Shown one piece after another: positions 7,582-15,175 of a stretch of DNA of 64,000 nucleotides (position 1 is the first letter of the stretch; each line of letters opens with the position of its first letter). A program made the position numbers and the translations under genes. The notes beneath the pieces were generated by a model. That model was not told the DNA's origin. It saw only the letters and a program-made list of their open reading frames with translations, and did not search any database. The DNA comes from Enterococcus_C asini_A. GTDB lineage: Bacteria; Bacillota; Bacilli; Lactobacillales; Enterococcaceae. The stretch is from the NCBI RefSeq assembly GCF_031928785.1, contig NZ_JARQAL010000005.1; one strand, written 5' to 3'.

Positions 7582-7597
7582 GAAGGGAGTCTAGCAG

Positions 7598-8221
7598 ATG
7601 ATTGCAATTGTGGATTATGGTGTGGGCAATTTATTTAGTTTAAGCAGTTCTTTACAGGCATTAGGCTTAGCCAGTGAAATTACTGGTGATGTGGCCCGTT
7701 TAAAAGCGGCAGATCAAGTGATTTTACCGGGAGTAGGAGCTTTTGGAGATGCCTTAGAAAAATTACAAGCAACAGGGCTTGATGTGGTTTTAAAAGATTT
7801 GGCCGCTACTGGTAAGCCTTTATTAGGAATTTGTTTAGGGATGCAGTTGTTGTTTGATTCTAGTGAGGAGTTTGGCAATCATCAAGGATTAGGCTTAATT
7901 CCCGGTCGCATTGTTTCCATGAAAGAAAGTTTTGATAAAGAAGGTATCCAGCTCAAAGTACCCCATATTGGCTGGAATCCCATTAGGATTAAACAGGAAA
8001 ATCCGTTATTGAAATACGTGAACGACCAAGATCAGTTTTATTATGTTCATAGTTTTTACGCCACAGATTGTGAAGAAAACTTAGTCGCTACGAGTGACTA
8101 TGGGGTGGAAATCACTGGCATAGTAGCAAAAGACAATGTTTATGGAACTCAGTTTCATCCAGAAAAAAGCGGCAAGGTGGGACTTGCCTTGTTACGAGCA
8201 TTTGGGGAGGTTAGGGCATGA
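7598..8221 (+). CDS. hisH: Imidazole glycerol phosphate synthase, glutaminase subunit HisH
   Basis: HisH hydrolyses glutamine and passes ammonia to HisF. It is a class I glutamine amidotransferase of 207 residues with the nucleophile Cys in LLGICLGMQLLF (near 80) and the His/Glu pair in YGTQFHPEKSG (near 185). The N-terminal IVDYGVGNLFSL is typical. Its stop overlaps hisA as ATGA. Its partner hisF lies one gene further on. Confidence 0.97.
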   Translation: MIAIVDYGVGNLFSLSSSLQALGLASEITGDVARLKAADQVILPGVGAFGDALEKLQATGLDVVLKDLAATGKPLLGICLGMQLLFDSSEEFGNHQGLGLIPGRIVSMKESFDKEGIQLKVPHIGWNPIRIKQENPLLKYVNDQDQFYYVHSFYATDCEENLVATSDYGVEITGIVAKDNVYGTQFHPEKSGKVGLALLRAFGEVRA

Positions 8222-8940
8222 TTATTTTACCAGCGATTGATTTATTAGACCAAAAAGTGGTGCGTCTTTATCAAGGAGACTATGACCAGCAGCAAGTTTT
8301 CGGGGATGATCCGGTGGCTTTTGCCAAAAGTTTTCAAGAAAAAGGTGCCACCCATCTCCATTTGGTAGATTTAAATGGCGCCAAAGCAGGAACCAAGGTT
8401 CATTTTGAAATTGTCCGTCAAATCGTTGCCGCAACAGACTTATTTGTGGAATTAGGCGGTGGCATTCGCAGTGAACAAGATATTTATGAAGTGTTGGACA
8501 TTGGGGTGAAGCGAGTAATTTTAGGCACTATTGCCCAAAAAGATCCAGCTTTCACTCAAGCTATGCTGAAAAAATACGGCAATCAAATTGCGGTAGGGGT
8601 CGATGCTAGAGCAGGGATGGTGGCGGTGGAAGGTTGGTTGGAGACCACTACTACACGAGCGGATGATTTTTGCCAACAATTAGGGGAGTGGGGCTGTTCC
8701 ACGATTATCTTTACGGATATTGCGAAAGATGGTACCGGCAAGGGCATTGATGCCAAACTCTACCAACAGTTAAACAAGCTAGGTCTTGATATCGTGGCTT
8801 CTGGTGGGGTAACTACATTGGCTGATTTAGAAGCACTAGCTGAGGTGAATACTTATGGGGCCATTGTAGGTAAAGCGCTGTACAGTGGTCAATTAGCCTT
8901 GGAAGACTGTCTTGCTGTGGCAAAAGGAGGGGCATCATGA
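8218..8940 (+). CDS. hisA: ProFAR isomerase HisA
   Basis: HisA is the (beta-alpha)8-barrel isomerase that opens the ribose ring of ProFAR to PRFAR. The 240-residue protein has the catalytic Asp in ILPAIDLLDQKVVRL (residue 8), phosphate-binding ELGGGIRS near 78 and the second catalytic Asp in FTDIAKDGTGKG near 168. It overlaps hisH (ATGA) and hisF (ATGA), so three genes are translationally coupled. Confidence 0.97.
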   Translation: MIILPAIDLLDQKVVRLYQGDYDQQQVFGDDPVAFAKSFQEKGATHLHLVDLNGAKAGTKVHFEIVRQIVAATDLFVELGGGIRSEQDIYEVLDIGVKRVILGTIAQKDPAFTQAMLKKYGNQIAVGVDARAGMVAVEGWLETTTTRADDFCQQLGEWGCSTIIFTDIAKDGTGKGIDAKLYQQLNKLGLDIVASGGVTTLADLEALAEVNTYGAIVGKALYSGQLALEDCLAVAKGGAS

Positions 8941-9692
8941 TTTCGAAACGGATTATTCCTTGTTTAGACGTACGAGACGGTCGCGTAGTCAAAGGGGTCA
9001 ATTTTGAAGGCGTAAAAGATGTGGCTGATCCGGTTGCCATGGCGAAAAAATACAATGAAGCAGGCGCTGATGAATTGGTTTTTTATGATATTACCGCCTC
9101 CTCTGAAGCCAGAGGAATCTTTACGGATATTTTAAAAGAGGTAGCTGCCCAAGTTTTTATCCCTTTAACAGTCGGTGGCGGGATTAATACCATCGAGGAT
9201 TTTGACCGAGTGTTAAAATGTGGTGCTGATAAAGTCAGCGTTAATTCTGGAGCGGTGCGTAATCCTCAGCTTATCCAAGAAGGGGCGCTACGATACGGCT
9301 CTCAATGTGTAGTCTTGTCCGTGGATATTAAACGGGTGGGAGACGCTTGGCACGTCTTTACCAAAGGGGGCCGGGAAGATACCGGGTTGGACGCTTTGGA
9401 GTGGATTGTCCAAGGAGAAACATTAGGCGCTGGAGAATTGGTGATCAATAGTATGGATACTGACGGCGTGAAAAATGGGTTTGACTTGTCTTTATTGCAA
9501 GCTGTAGCTGAGGTGACGAGTTTGCCGATTATTGCTTCTGGGGGCGCCGGGAAAAAGGCCGATTTTAAAGCTTTATTCGAAAATCCTCAGATAGATGCAG
9601 GCTTAGCGGCATCCATTTTCCACTATGATGAAATTCCCATTCCCGTCTTAAAGAAATACTTAAAAGACCAAGGCATTCCTGTGCGTTTGTAA
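8937..9692 (+). CDS. hisF: Imidazole glycerol phosphate synthase, cyclase subunit HisF
   Basis: HisF uses ammonia from HisH to turn PRFAR into imidazole-glycerol phosphate and AICAR. The 251-residue barrel has the catalytic Asp in IPCLDVRDGRVVKG (near residue 11), TVGGGIN near 80, the second catalytic Asp in VLSVDIKR near 130 and a phosphate site in IIASGGAGK near 198. It overlaps hisA by four bases. Confidence 0.97.
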   Translation: MISKRIIPCLDVRDGRVVKGVNFEGVKDVADPVAMAKKYNEAGADELVFYDITASSEARGIFTDILKEVAAQVFIPLTVGGGINTIEDFDRVLKCGADKVSVNSGAVRNPQLIQEGALRYGSQCVVLSVDIKRVGDAWHVFTKGGREDTGLDALEWIVQGETLGAGELVINSMDTDGVKNGFDLSLLQAVAEVTSLPIIASGGAGKKADFKALFENPQIDAGLAASIFHYDEIPIPVLKKYLKDQGIPVRL

Positions 9693-9712
9693 ATCGAAAG
9701 GGGTAAAGAAAG

Positions 9713-10357
9713 ATGAACATCACAGAACTAAAATTTGATGCCCAAGGACTGATTCCTTGTGTGGTTCAAGATTTTTATACCAATGAAGTCTTAACGGTGG
9801 CTTATATGAACAAAGAAAGTCTGGAGGCTACTTTGGCAACAAAAAAAATGACTTTTTATTCCCGTAGTCGTCAAGAACTTTGGCGTAAAGGGGAAACCAG
9901 TGGCAATACCCAAGAACTGGTGGAATTACTTGCTGACTGTGATCAAGACTCTTTGGTGGCTAAAGTCATTAAAGCCGGTCCTGCTTGCCATACCGGTAGT
10001 GAATCTTGCTTTACGAAAGCTGTCTTTAAGTCTGCGGATCAACAAAACTTTTCTGTAGAAGACTTGTATAAATTAGTCTTGGATCGGAAAGAAAATCCTC
10101 AAGAAAAGAGCTATACCAGTTATCTTTTTGCCAAGGGAAACGAAAAGATTTTGAAGAAAATCGGGGAAGAAGCCACAGAAGTCGTCATTGGCGCCATGAA
10201 AGAAAGTAAAGAAGAGACCACGTATGAGATTGCCGATTTGATTTATCACCTCTTGGTTTTAATGGCGTATAATAAGATTACTCCTGCTGAAATTTTGGCA
10301 GAGTTGAGTAAACGGCAAGTAGTGGACAAAAAAGTGAAGCAAGAAACCTTACAATAG
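9713..10357 (+). CDS. hisI: Bifunctional PR-AMP cyclohydrolase / PR-ATP pyrophosphatase HisIE
   Basis: One 214-residue protein carries HisI (residues about 1-110) and HisE (about 118-210), steps 3 and 2 of the pathway. HisI shows VLTVAYMNKESLEATL, the FYSRSRQELWRKGETSGN block and zinc-type cysteines in ADCDQDSL and GPACHTGSESCF. HisE shows YLFAKGNEKILKKIGEEATE and a helical EIADLIYHLLVLM. HisIE fusions are common. Start ATG follows AAAGGGG. Confidence 0.96.
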   Translation: MNITELKFDAQGLIPCVVQDFYTNEVLTVAYMNKESLEATLATKKMTFYSRSRQELWRKGETSGNTQELVELLADCDQDSLVAKVIKAGPACHTGSESCFTKAVFKSADQQNFSVEDLYKLVLDRKENPQEKSYTSYLFAKGNEKILKKIGEEATEVVIGAMKESKEETTYEIADLIYHLLVLMAYNKITPAEILAELSKRQVVDKKVKQETLQ

Positions 10358-10367
10358 GAGGCCGCCG

Positions 10368-11198
10368 ATGTTTTATTCCAATGCCCATACCCATTCCACT
10401 TGGTGCGATGGGAAAAACACTTTACAAGAAATGGCACAGGCTGCTCTACAGTTGCAGATGACTGATTTAGGCTTTACGTCTCACTCCTATGCTCCCTTTG
10501 ACCCGGGGTGTCTTGGCGTAATCGATGAAGGGGCCTATCAAAGAGCGGTGGCCCAATTAAAAGCAGAATTAGCAGGGCAGCTAGAGATTCAATGTGGCTT
10601 GGAGTGGGATTATTTTAGCCCCCGGCCGGCCTTGGGGTATGATTATTTCATTGGTTCAGTCCATTATTTTGAACCACGAGCTGGAAACTATGCCAGTGTG
10701 GATGAGAGTCCGGAAAGTTTTCAAAAGACGTTAGATACTTGGTTTTCCGGGGATTTTCTCGAGATGGCTAAAGCCTATTACCGCTTAGTAGTGCGACATA
10801 TAAAAGAAAATGAACCGTTAATTGTGGGACATTTTGATTTGATTCAAAAGTTCAACGACCAATTAGGGTATATTCATGCTGGTAATCAAAAGGTCTATGA
10901 AGAAATTGCCCGGCAAGCTTTAGCCGAAGTTTGTCGAATGATAAAAGGTTATGGAGGCTTAGTGGAAATCAACACCGGGGGAATGAGTCGTGGTTGGACG
11001 AAGAATCCTTATCCAGCCGATTTTTTGTTAACAGATTTATATCAACGACAAACCCCGGTGATGATTACTAGTGATAGCCATGAAACCAAAACATTGAATT
11101 ACCAGTTTCAAGAGACTAAAGAACTGTTGCAAAAAATTGGGTTTACCGAATCTTGGCAACTGTATCAAGGACAGTTTCAACCGATTCAATGGACGTAA
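10368..11198 (+). CDS. hisK: Histidinol-phosphatase, PHP family
   Basis: This is the missing phosphatase step, histidinol phosphate to histidinol. The 276-residue PHP-domain protein starts NAHTHSTWCDGKNT, with the HxH metal pair near residues 6-8. Further ligands are in LEWDYF, the FIGSVHYF block near 94, IVGHFDLI near 160 and ITSDSHE near 238. It is the HisK/HisJ type of Bacilli, not the HAD type fused to enteric HisB. Last gene of the his operon. Start ATG follows TAGGAGG. Confidence 0.93.
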   Translation: MFYSNAHTHSTWCDGKNTLQEMAQAALQLQMTDLGFTSHSYAPFDPGCLGVIDEGAYQRAVAQLKAELAGQLEIQCGLEWDYFSPRPALGYDYFIGSVHYFEPRAGNYASVDESPESFQKTLDTWFSGDFLEMAKAYYRLVVRHIKENEPLIVGHFDLIQKFNDQLGYIHAGNQKVYEEIARQALAEVCRMIKGYGGLVEINTGGMSRGWTKNPYPADFLLTDLYQRQTPVMITSDSHETKTLNYQFQETKELLQKIGFTESWQLYQGQFQPIQWT

Positions 11199-11265
11199 AG
11201 TAAGAAGAGAAGCTTGCCTTGTATTCGTTTTGAATTATGGGAATTCGCATATTTCAGAACGCTTG

Positions 11266-11294
11266 TTGTAAGACCGCTTTCTTATGGGTACAAT
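11266..11294 (+). promoter_or_regulatory. Promoter of the predicted small RNA
   Basis: TTGTAA (11266-11271), a 17-bp spacer and TACAAT (11289-11294). The predicted transcript starts near 11301, exactly at the foot of the stem described for the RNA that follows. No protein gene follows on this strand. Confidence 0.7.
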
Positions 11295-11300
11295 TTAAAT

Positions 11301-11510
11301 AGGAATTGCCTCAGGTGGGGATGAGCCTGTTGCTCGTCCCCAAGATTATGATAGGATTTTTCCAATGCTAACACCGTTCTTCCCCAATCTCTGGTAGTGG
11401 ATAGTTTCTGTTAAAAGAGAAGCTAAGAACCTTTGCTAGCTCTTTAGTCATGGCCTAGGCATTCCCACAAAAAAGCTTGCCTTTCCTTGGTGGAAAGGCA
11501 AGCTTTTTTA
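11301..11510 (+). ncRNA. Structured small RNA of unknown class, possibly 6S-like
   Basis: The stretch has a promoter and a terminator but no protein frame. Its two ends pair: GGAAT-GCCT-AGG at 11302-11315 with CCT-AGGC-ATTCC at 11454-11465. Next comes a 10-bp hairpin, GGGGATGAGC (11317-11326) with GCTCGTCCCC (11332-11341). Further in, GCTA/TAGC and GTTCTT/AAGAAC continue a long rod with internal loops. A terminator hairpin at 11471-11509 (16-bp stem, T6) ends it. A rod of about 165 nt before the terminator recalls 6S RNA, but I cannot recognise conserved 6S bases and the strong side hairpin is not typical. Transcription is inference. Confidence 0.55.
11471..11509 (+). terminator. Strong bidirectional terminator between the small RNA and ohr
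   Basis: AAAAGCTTGCCTTTCC pairs with GGAAAGGCAAGCTTTT around a short loop, with a T run on the plus strand and the matching A run on the other side. It can end both the plus-strand RNA and ohr on the minus strand. Confidence 0.9.
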
Positions 11511-11525
11511 CTAGAGCGTCAGGCG

Positions 11526-11945
11526 TTATTCCGCCGCAAAGGTAACTTCAATATTACCCTTCACTGCTTTGGTGTAAGGACAGATATTTTCAGTTTCTTC
11601 CATATATTTCTTGGTTTCCTCAGCAGAGAGTCCTTCAATGTGACCGGTAAGCAAAACAGCTAGGTGCAAAGTGGTAAAATCTGGCAAATCACCTAATAGA
11701 GAAACTTCTGCTCGGACGGTACGCTTCTTGTCACCGTGACCATCCCGTTCTAAAGGAAAGCTCATGGCACCGTTAAAGCAAGCCGTTAATCCTGCGGCAA
11801 AAAGTTCTTCAGGATTGGTGTAACCGGCTTTTTTAGTCATGGAAGTTTTCATGTCTAAGTCACCAGTGACAGATTTGACTTCACCTTCACGACCCCCGGT
11901 ATTGACAACGGTAGAAAGGGATATTTTTTTTGACATCATGCTCAT
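11526..11945 (-). CDS. ohr: Organic hydroperoxide resistance protein Ohr (OsmC family)
   Basis: Ohr reduces organic peroxides with a pair of reactive cysteines. The 139-residue protein shows the first Cys in GLTACFNGAM (near residue 55) and the second in ENICPYTKAVKGN (near 122), together with the N-terminal GGREGEVKS block of Ohr. These place it in Ohr rather than OsmC. It stands alone and is transcribed towards the bidirectional terminator. The first ATG (11945) has only a weak ribosome site. ATG at 11939 or 11936 is possible. No ohrR is adjacent. Confidence 0.93.
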   Translation of the reverse strand: MSMMSKKISLSTVVNTGGREGEVKSVTGDLDMKTSMTKKAGYTNPEELFAAGLTACFNGAMSFPLERDGHGDKKRTVRAEVSLLGDLPDFTTLHLAVLLTGHIEGLSAEETKKYMEETENICPYTKAVKGNIEVTFAAE

Positions 11946-12190
11946 CCATTCTATAGTTTATTTGGTACTTTGACTGTAGCACGGATTGGAAAGATTCCCA
12001 AAGGACTTGCTCAGAATCAGTGGGGTATAATTTGTTTTTATAGAAAGGTAACCTATTCATCGGGGAGAAAGGACTTGTTTTTCTTAAATCGAAACTAGGA
12101 TTCGCTTGGTTGCAAAAAATTCCTAATCTCAGAAAAAAATGGTAGGGAAATAGATTATTTTGCCCACTATTTTTTTCTAAAAGGAGCAAA
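11946..12190. other. Intergenic stretch between ohr and the sugar ABC operon
   Basis: This divergent region holds the ohr promoter side (TATAGA on the minus strand near 11950) and AT-rich sequence. The minus-strand reading frame across 11887-12189 is read in another frame over the start of ohr and has no family features. Apart from that I see nothing definite here. Confidence 0.5.
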
Positions 12191-12226
12191 ATGAGCTTTT
12201 TTAACGGAGGAATAAGAATGCGCTAA
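12191..12226 (+). CDS. Possible 11-codon leader peptide
   Basis: ATG at 12191 follows AAAAGGAG by 4-5 nt and opens a frame of 11 codons (MSFFNGGIRMR) ending TAA at 12224-12226. Within it GGAGG at 12206-12210 stands 7 nt before an in-frame ATG-CGC-TAA, so the shorter two-codon frame could also be initiated. It lies 170 nt before the ABC ATPase gene. The good ribosome sites support translation. A regulatory role is inference. Confidence 0.35.
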   Translation: MSFFNGGIRMR

Positions 12227-12395
12227 CATCAGTGTGAAGACAAGCAGAACGAGGATTATAAAAAGAAGAGCTGTTTTTTTAAATGAAAAAATAATAAGTT
12301 TTCCCCAGTTATCTATCACTGAACTTTATAATTTATCCCAAATAAAAAATGCTAAAATAGGCACGTATGTAAAAAATGGTAATGGAGGATTTTTA

Positions 12396-13469
12396 ATGAT
12401 TGAAGTCATCGATCTGAAAAAAGTGTTCGAAAATGGCTATGAGGCACTGAAGTCAGTCAACTTCACCATCGAAAAAGGCGACCTTGTTTGTTTGCTGGGC
12501 CCATCTGGGTGCGGTAAATCCACAATCTTGAATTTAATCGCTGGTTTGTTGAGCCCTTCTGACGGCGATATTCGTTTTGCGGGGAACTCGGTAGTCAAAA
12601 CAGAACCTAAAGACCGCAATATCGGTTTTGTATTTCAAAACTATGCTTTGTATCCCCATATGACAGTTTTTGAAAATGTCATGTTTCCTTTAACTGTGGG
12701 GGATAAGAAAAAGACAAAAGCAGAAGCCATGGAAATTGCCGAAAAATACATGGCGTTAACCAATATCGGCGAGTTGCGCAATAAAAAACCAGGAACTTTA
12801 TCCGGGGGACAACAACAACGGGTGGCAATTACCCGGGCCTTGGTACAAAATCCTGATGTGCTCTTATTAGATGAACCATTGAGTAACTTGGATGCTCGTC
12901 TGCGTTTGAAAATCCGGGAAGAAATTCGTCGCTTGGTCAAAGAAGTGGGGATTACCACGATTTTTGTGACTCACGACCAAGAAGAAGCTTTGTCCATCAG
13001 TGATAAAATCATCTTGATGAACGAAGGTGTGGTACAACAAGATGACGATCCGCAAAACTTGTACTTAGAACCAGCCAATCTTTTTGTGGCCCAATTTATC
13101 GGTAATCCAATTATCAATATCTTACCCGTTAATGTAAAAGATGGCGTTATGACCCATGATGAATTCCAAGTGCCTACGAGTCGTTTTGTAGCAGAACGCT
13201 TTAAAGAAGCATTGCCCGATGGTTCTTATGTTTTAGGCATTCGTCCAGAAGACGTGTTACCAGTGGCTGGTGAAGGCGCCTTTGATGCGACGGTTCACGG
13301 GGTAGAATTAATTGGCCGGGAACGGATTTTGAACTTTGAAGTCGGTGGCAATCATTTGAAATCAATCGTCAGCATCGAAAATGAGATTCAAGAAGGAGCC
13401 GAGCTGACCTTCGATTTTGCTTATCCGAAAGCCTTCATTTTCAAACCAGATGGGACTCGGATTTACTGA
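12396..13469 (+). CDS. Sugar ABC transporter ATP-binding protein, MsmX/MalK family
   Basis: This cytoplasmic ATPase powers carbohydrate uptake through the two permeases encoded next. Walker A GPSGCGKST lies near residue 37, a Q-loop in VFQNYALYPHMTV near 82, the signature LSGGQQQRVAITRAL near 134, Walker B VLLLDEPLSNLDARLR near 155 and the H-loop TIFVTHDQEEA near 188. A C-terminal TOBE-like regulatory region follows (about 240-357). The start at ATG 12396 is chosen because GGAGG stands 7 nt upstream. An in-frame extension to 12234 adds 54 residues unlike the family. It overlaps the first permease (TGATG). Confidence 0.93.
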   Translation: MIEVIDLKKVFENGYEALKSVNFTIEKGDLVCLLGPSGCGKSTILNLIAGLLSPSDGDIRFAGNSVVKTEPKDRNIGFVFQNYALYPHMTVFENVMFPLTVGDKKKTKAEAMEIAEKYMALTNIGELRNKKPGTLSGGQQQRVAITRALVQNPDVLLLDEPLSNLDARLRLKIREEIRRLVKEVGITTIFVTHDQEEALSISDKIILMNEGVVQQDDDPQNLYLEPANLFVAQFIGNPIINILPVNVKDGVMTHDEFQVPTSRFVAERFKEALPDGSYVLGIRPEDVLPVAGEGAFDATVHGVELIGRERILNFEVGGNHLKSIVSIENEIQEGAELTFDFAYPKAFIFKPDGTRIY

Positions 13470-14353
13470 TGTTTAAAAAGAATAACTACAACCCAGAGAA
13501 TCAACCCAAAGCCTGGTTCTTCCTTCTACCATCTTTGGTGATTATCGTTTTGTTTTCCATTTATCCTTTGTTGCGTTCGTTAGTCATGAGTTTTGAAAAA
13601 GGCTCCTTAATTAATATGGAACCAGCCGGATTAGAAAACTATCAAAAAGTATTAAGTGATCCGGTCTTTTACCGAGCGTTGAAAAACACTGCTCTTTACG
13701 CCTTTACCACGGTACCTGTGGCGTTGATCTTAGGCTTGTTAATCGCGTGGATCATCTTTGAAAAAGTCAAACACAAGAGCTTTTTTGAAACCATCTTCTT
13801 TATGCCTTATGTTACCAGTACTATTGCCATTGGGATTGTTTTCCGTTACTTCTTTAATGGAGATTATGGGATTATCAACTATATCTTGAGCATCTTTGGG
13901 ATTCCTGGTTTAAACTGGTTGGATAGTGTGGATTTGTCCATGCCAACGTTGATCATCTTCGGAATTTGGAGTTCATTGGCTTTTAACATTATTATTTTGT
14001 TAGCCGGTCTGCGAAACATTGACGAAGAGCATTATAAAATTGCTAAAATGTTTGGGGCCACTGACGGGGAAATTTTTCGCCGCATCACATTGCCTCAATT
14101 AGTACCGACCATTGCCTTTTTATTGACAGTTAACATTATCGGCGCTTTTAAGGTTTATACCCAAGTCTATGCATTGTTTGCAGGACAACCGGGGATTGCC
14201 AAGAGTGCCACCACAGCGGTGTATTACATTTACGACAAGTTCCACATTTCCGGTCGTCCGGGAATTGCCATGGCGGCAACAGTGATCTTGTTCTTAGTGA
14301 TTCTGTTCTGTACCTTTATCCAACGTAAAATCGTGAAGAAAGTGGGGGAATAA
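13469..14353 (+). CDS. Sugar ABC transporter permease, MalF/UgpA type
   Basis: Inner-membrane subunit of 294 residues with six predicted helices (first at about 15-35, WFFLLPSLVIIVLFSIYPLL). The EAA loop that docks the ATPase is EHYKIAKMFGATDGEIFRRITLPQL near residue 187. This is the CUT1 class, used for di- and oligosaccharides. It overlaps the ATPase gene by one base and is followed after 3 nt by the second permease. The substrate cannot be read from the permease alone. Confidence 0.93.
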   Translation: MFKKNNYNPENQPKAWFFLLPSLVIIVLFSIYPLLRSLVMSFEKGSLINMEPAGLENYQKVLSDPVFYRALKNTALYAFTTVPVALILGLLIAWIIFEKVKHKSFFETIFFMPYVTSTIAIGIVFRYFFNGDYGIINYILSIFGIPGLNWLDSVDLSMPTLIIFGIWSSLAFNIIILLAGLRNIDEEHYKIAKMFGATDGEIFRRITLPQLVPTIAFLLTVNIIGAFKVYTQVYALFAGQPGIAKSATTAVYYIYDKFHISGRPGIAMAATVILFLVILFCTFIQRKIVKKVGE

Positions 14354-14356
14354 ATC

Positions 14357-15175
14357 GTGAAAAGAGTCATTAATATCATTTGTTACATCGTCTTGACCAT
14401 TTTGGCCATTATCACTGTTTTCCCTTTTGTTTACATGGTTTTAGGGGGACTTATGACCAGAACGGAAGTTACTAGTATTCCACCGACGATTATTCCGGCC
14501 CATTTGCAGTTTACCAACTTTTTAGACGTTTTTGAAAAAGCCCCATTTGTGCGCTACTTTTTGAATACTGTCTTTGTTTCTGCGGTGACTACTGTGGCCA
14601 CATTGATTACGGCCATTTTGGCTTCCTTTGCCCTAACGAGTTTGGAATTTCGTTTTAAAAAAGTCGTTTTGGCAATTATGGTTTCTTTGTTAATGGTGCC
14701 TTATGAATCCATTATCTTTACCAACTTTAATACCATTGCCCGACTTGGTTTGTTAAATACGTATTCTTCCTTAATCATTCCATTTTTAACCAGTATTTTC
14801 TATATTTACTATTTAAACAGCTATTTAAGTGGGATTTCCATTACCTATTACAAAGCAGCCAAAATCGACGGTGCCAGCGATTTGGAATACATTCGCAAGA
14901 TTTTAGTACCGATGACCAAACCTGCCTTAGTAACAGTAGGGATTTTGACGTTTATCTCTAGTTGGAACTCTTTCTTATGGCCATTGCTGGTGACTAACGA
15001 CAAAGATCACCGCTTGTTAAACAACGGTTTATCTGCCTTTTCTACTGAAAGTGGTAGTGATGTGCATTTACAATTGGCAGCCGCTACCTTAACCGTAATT
15101 CCAATTTTGATTATCTATTTCATCTTTAGAAAAGAAATCATTCGTGGGGTGGCAAAAAATGGACTTAAAGGGTAA
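14357..15175 (+). CDS. Sugar ABC transporter permease, MalG/UgpE type
   Basis: The second membrane subunit has 272 residues and six predicted helices. Its EAA loop is TYYKAAKIDGASDLEYIRKILVPMTKPAL near residue 165, the CUT1 pattern. The start is GTG, placed by GTGGGGG in the preceding gene end. The next gene begins inside its 3' end. Confidence 0.92.
   Translation: MKRVINIICYIVLTILAIITVFPFVYMVLGGLMTRTEVTSIPPTIIPAHLQFTNFLDVFEKAPFVRYFLNTVFVSAVTTVATLITAILASFALTSLEFRFKKVVLAIMVSLLMVPYESIIFTNFNTIARLGLLNTYSSLIIPFLTSIFYIYYLNSYLSGISITYYKAAKIDGASDLEYIRKILVPMTKPALVTVGILTFISSWNSFLWPLLVTNDKDHRLLNNGLSAFSTESGSDVHLQLAAATLTVIPILIIYFIFRKEIIRGVAKNGLKG

Noticed and set aside
12234..12395. Longer start for the ABC ATPase gene
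   Set aside because: The extra 54 residues lie over an AT-rich promoter region. The family N-terminus and an excellent ribosome site are at 12396.
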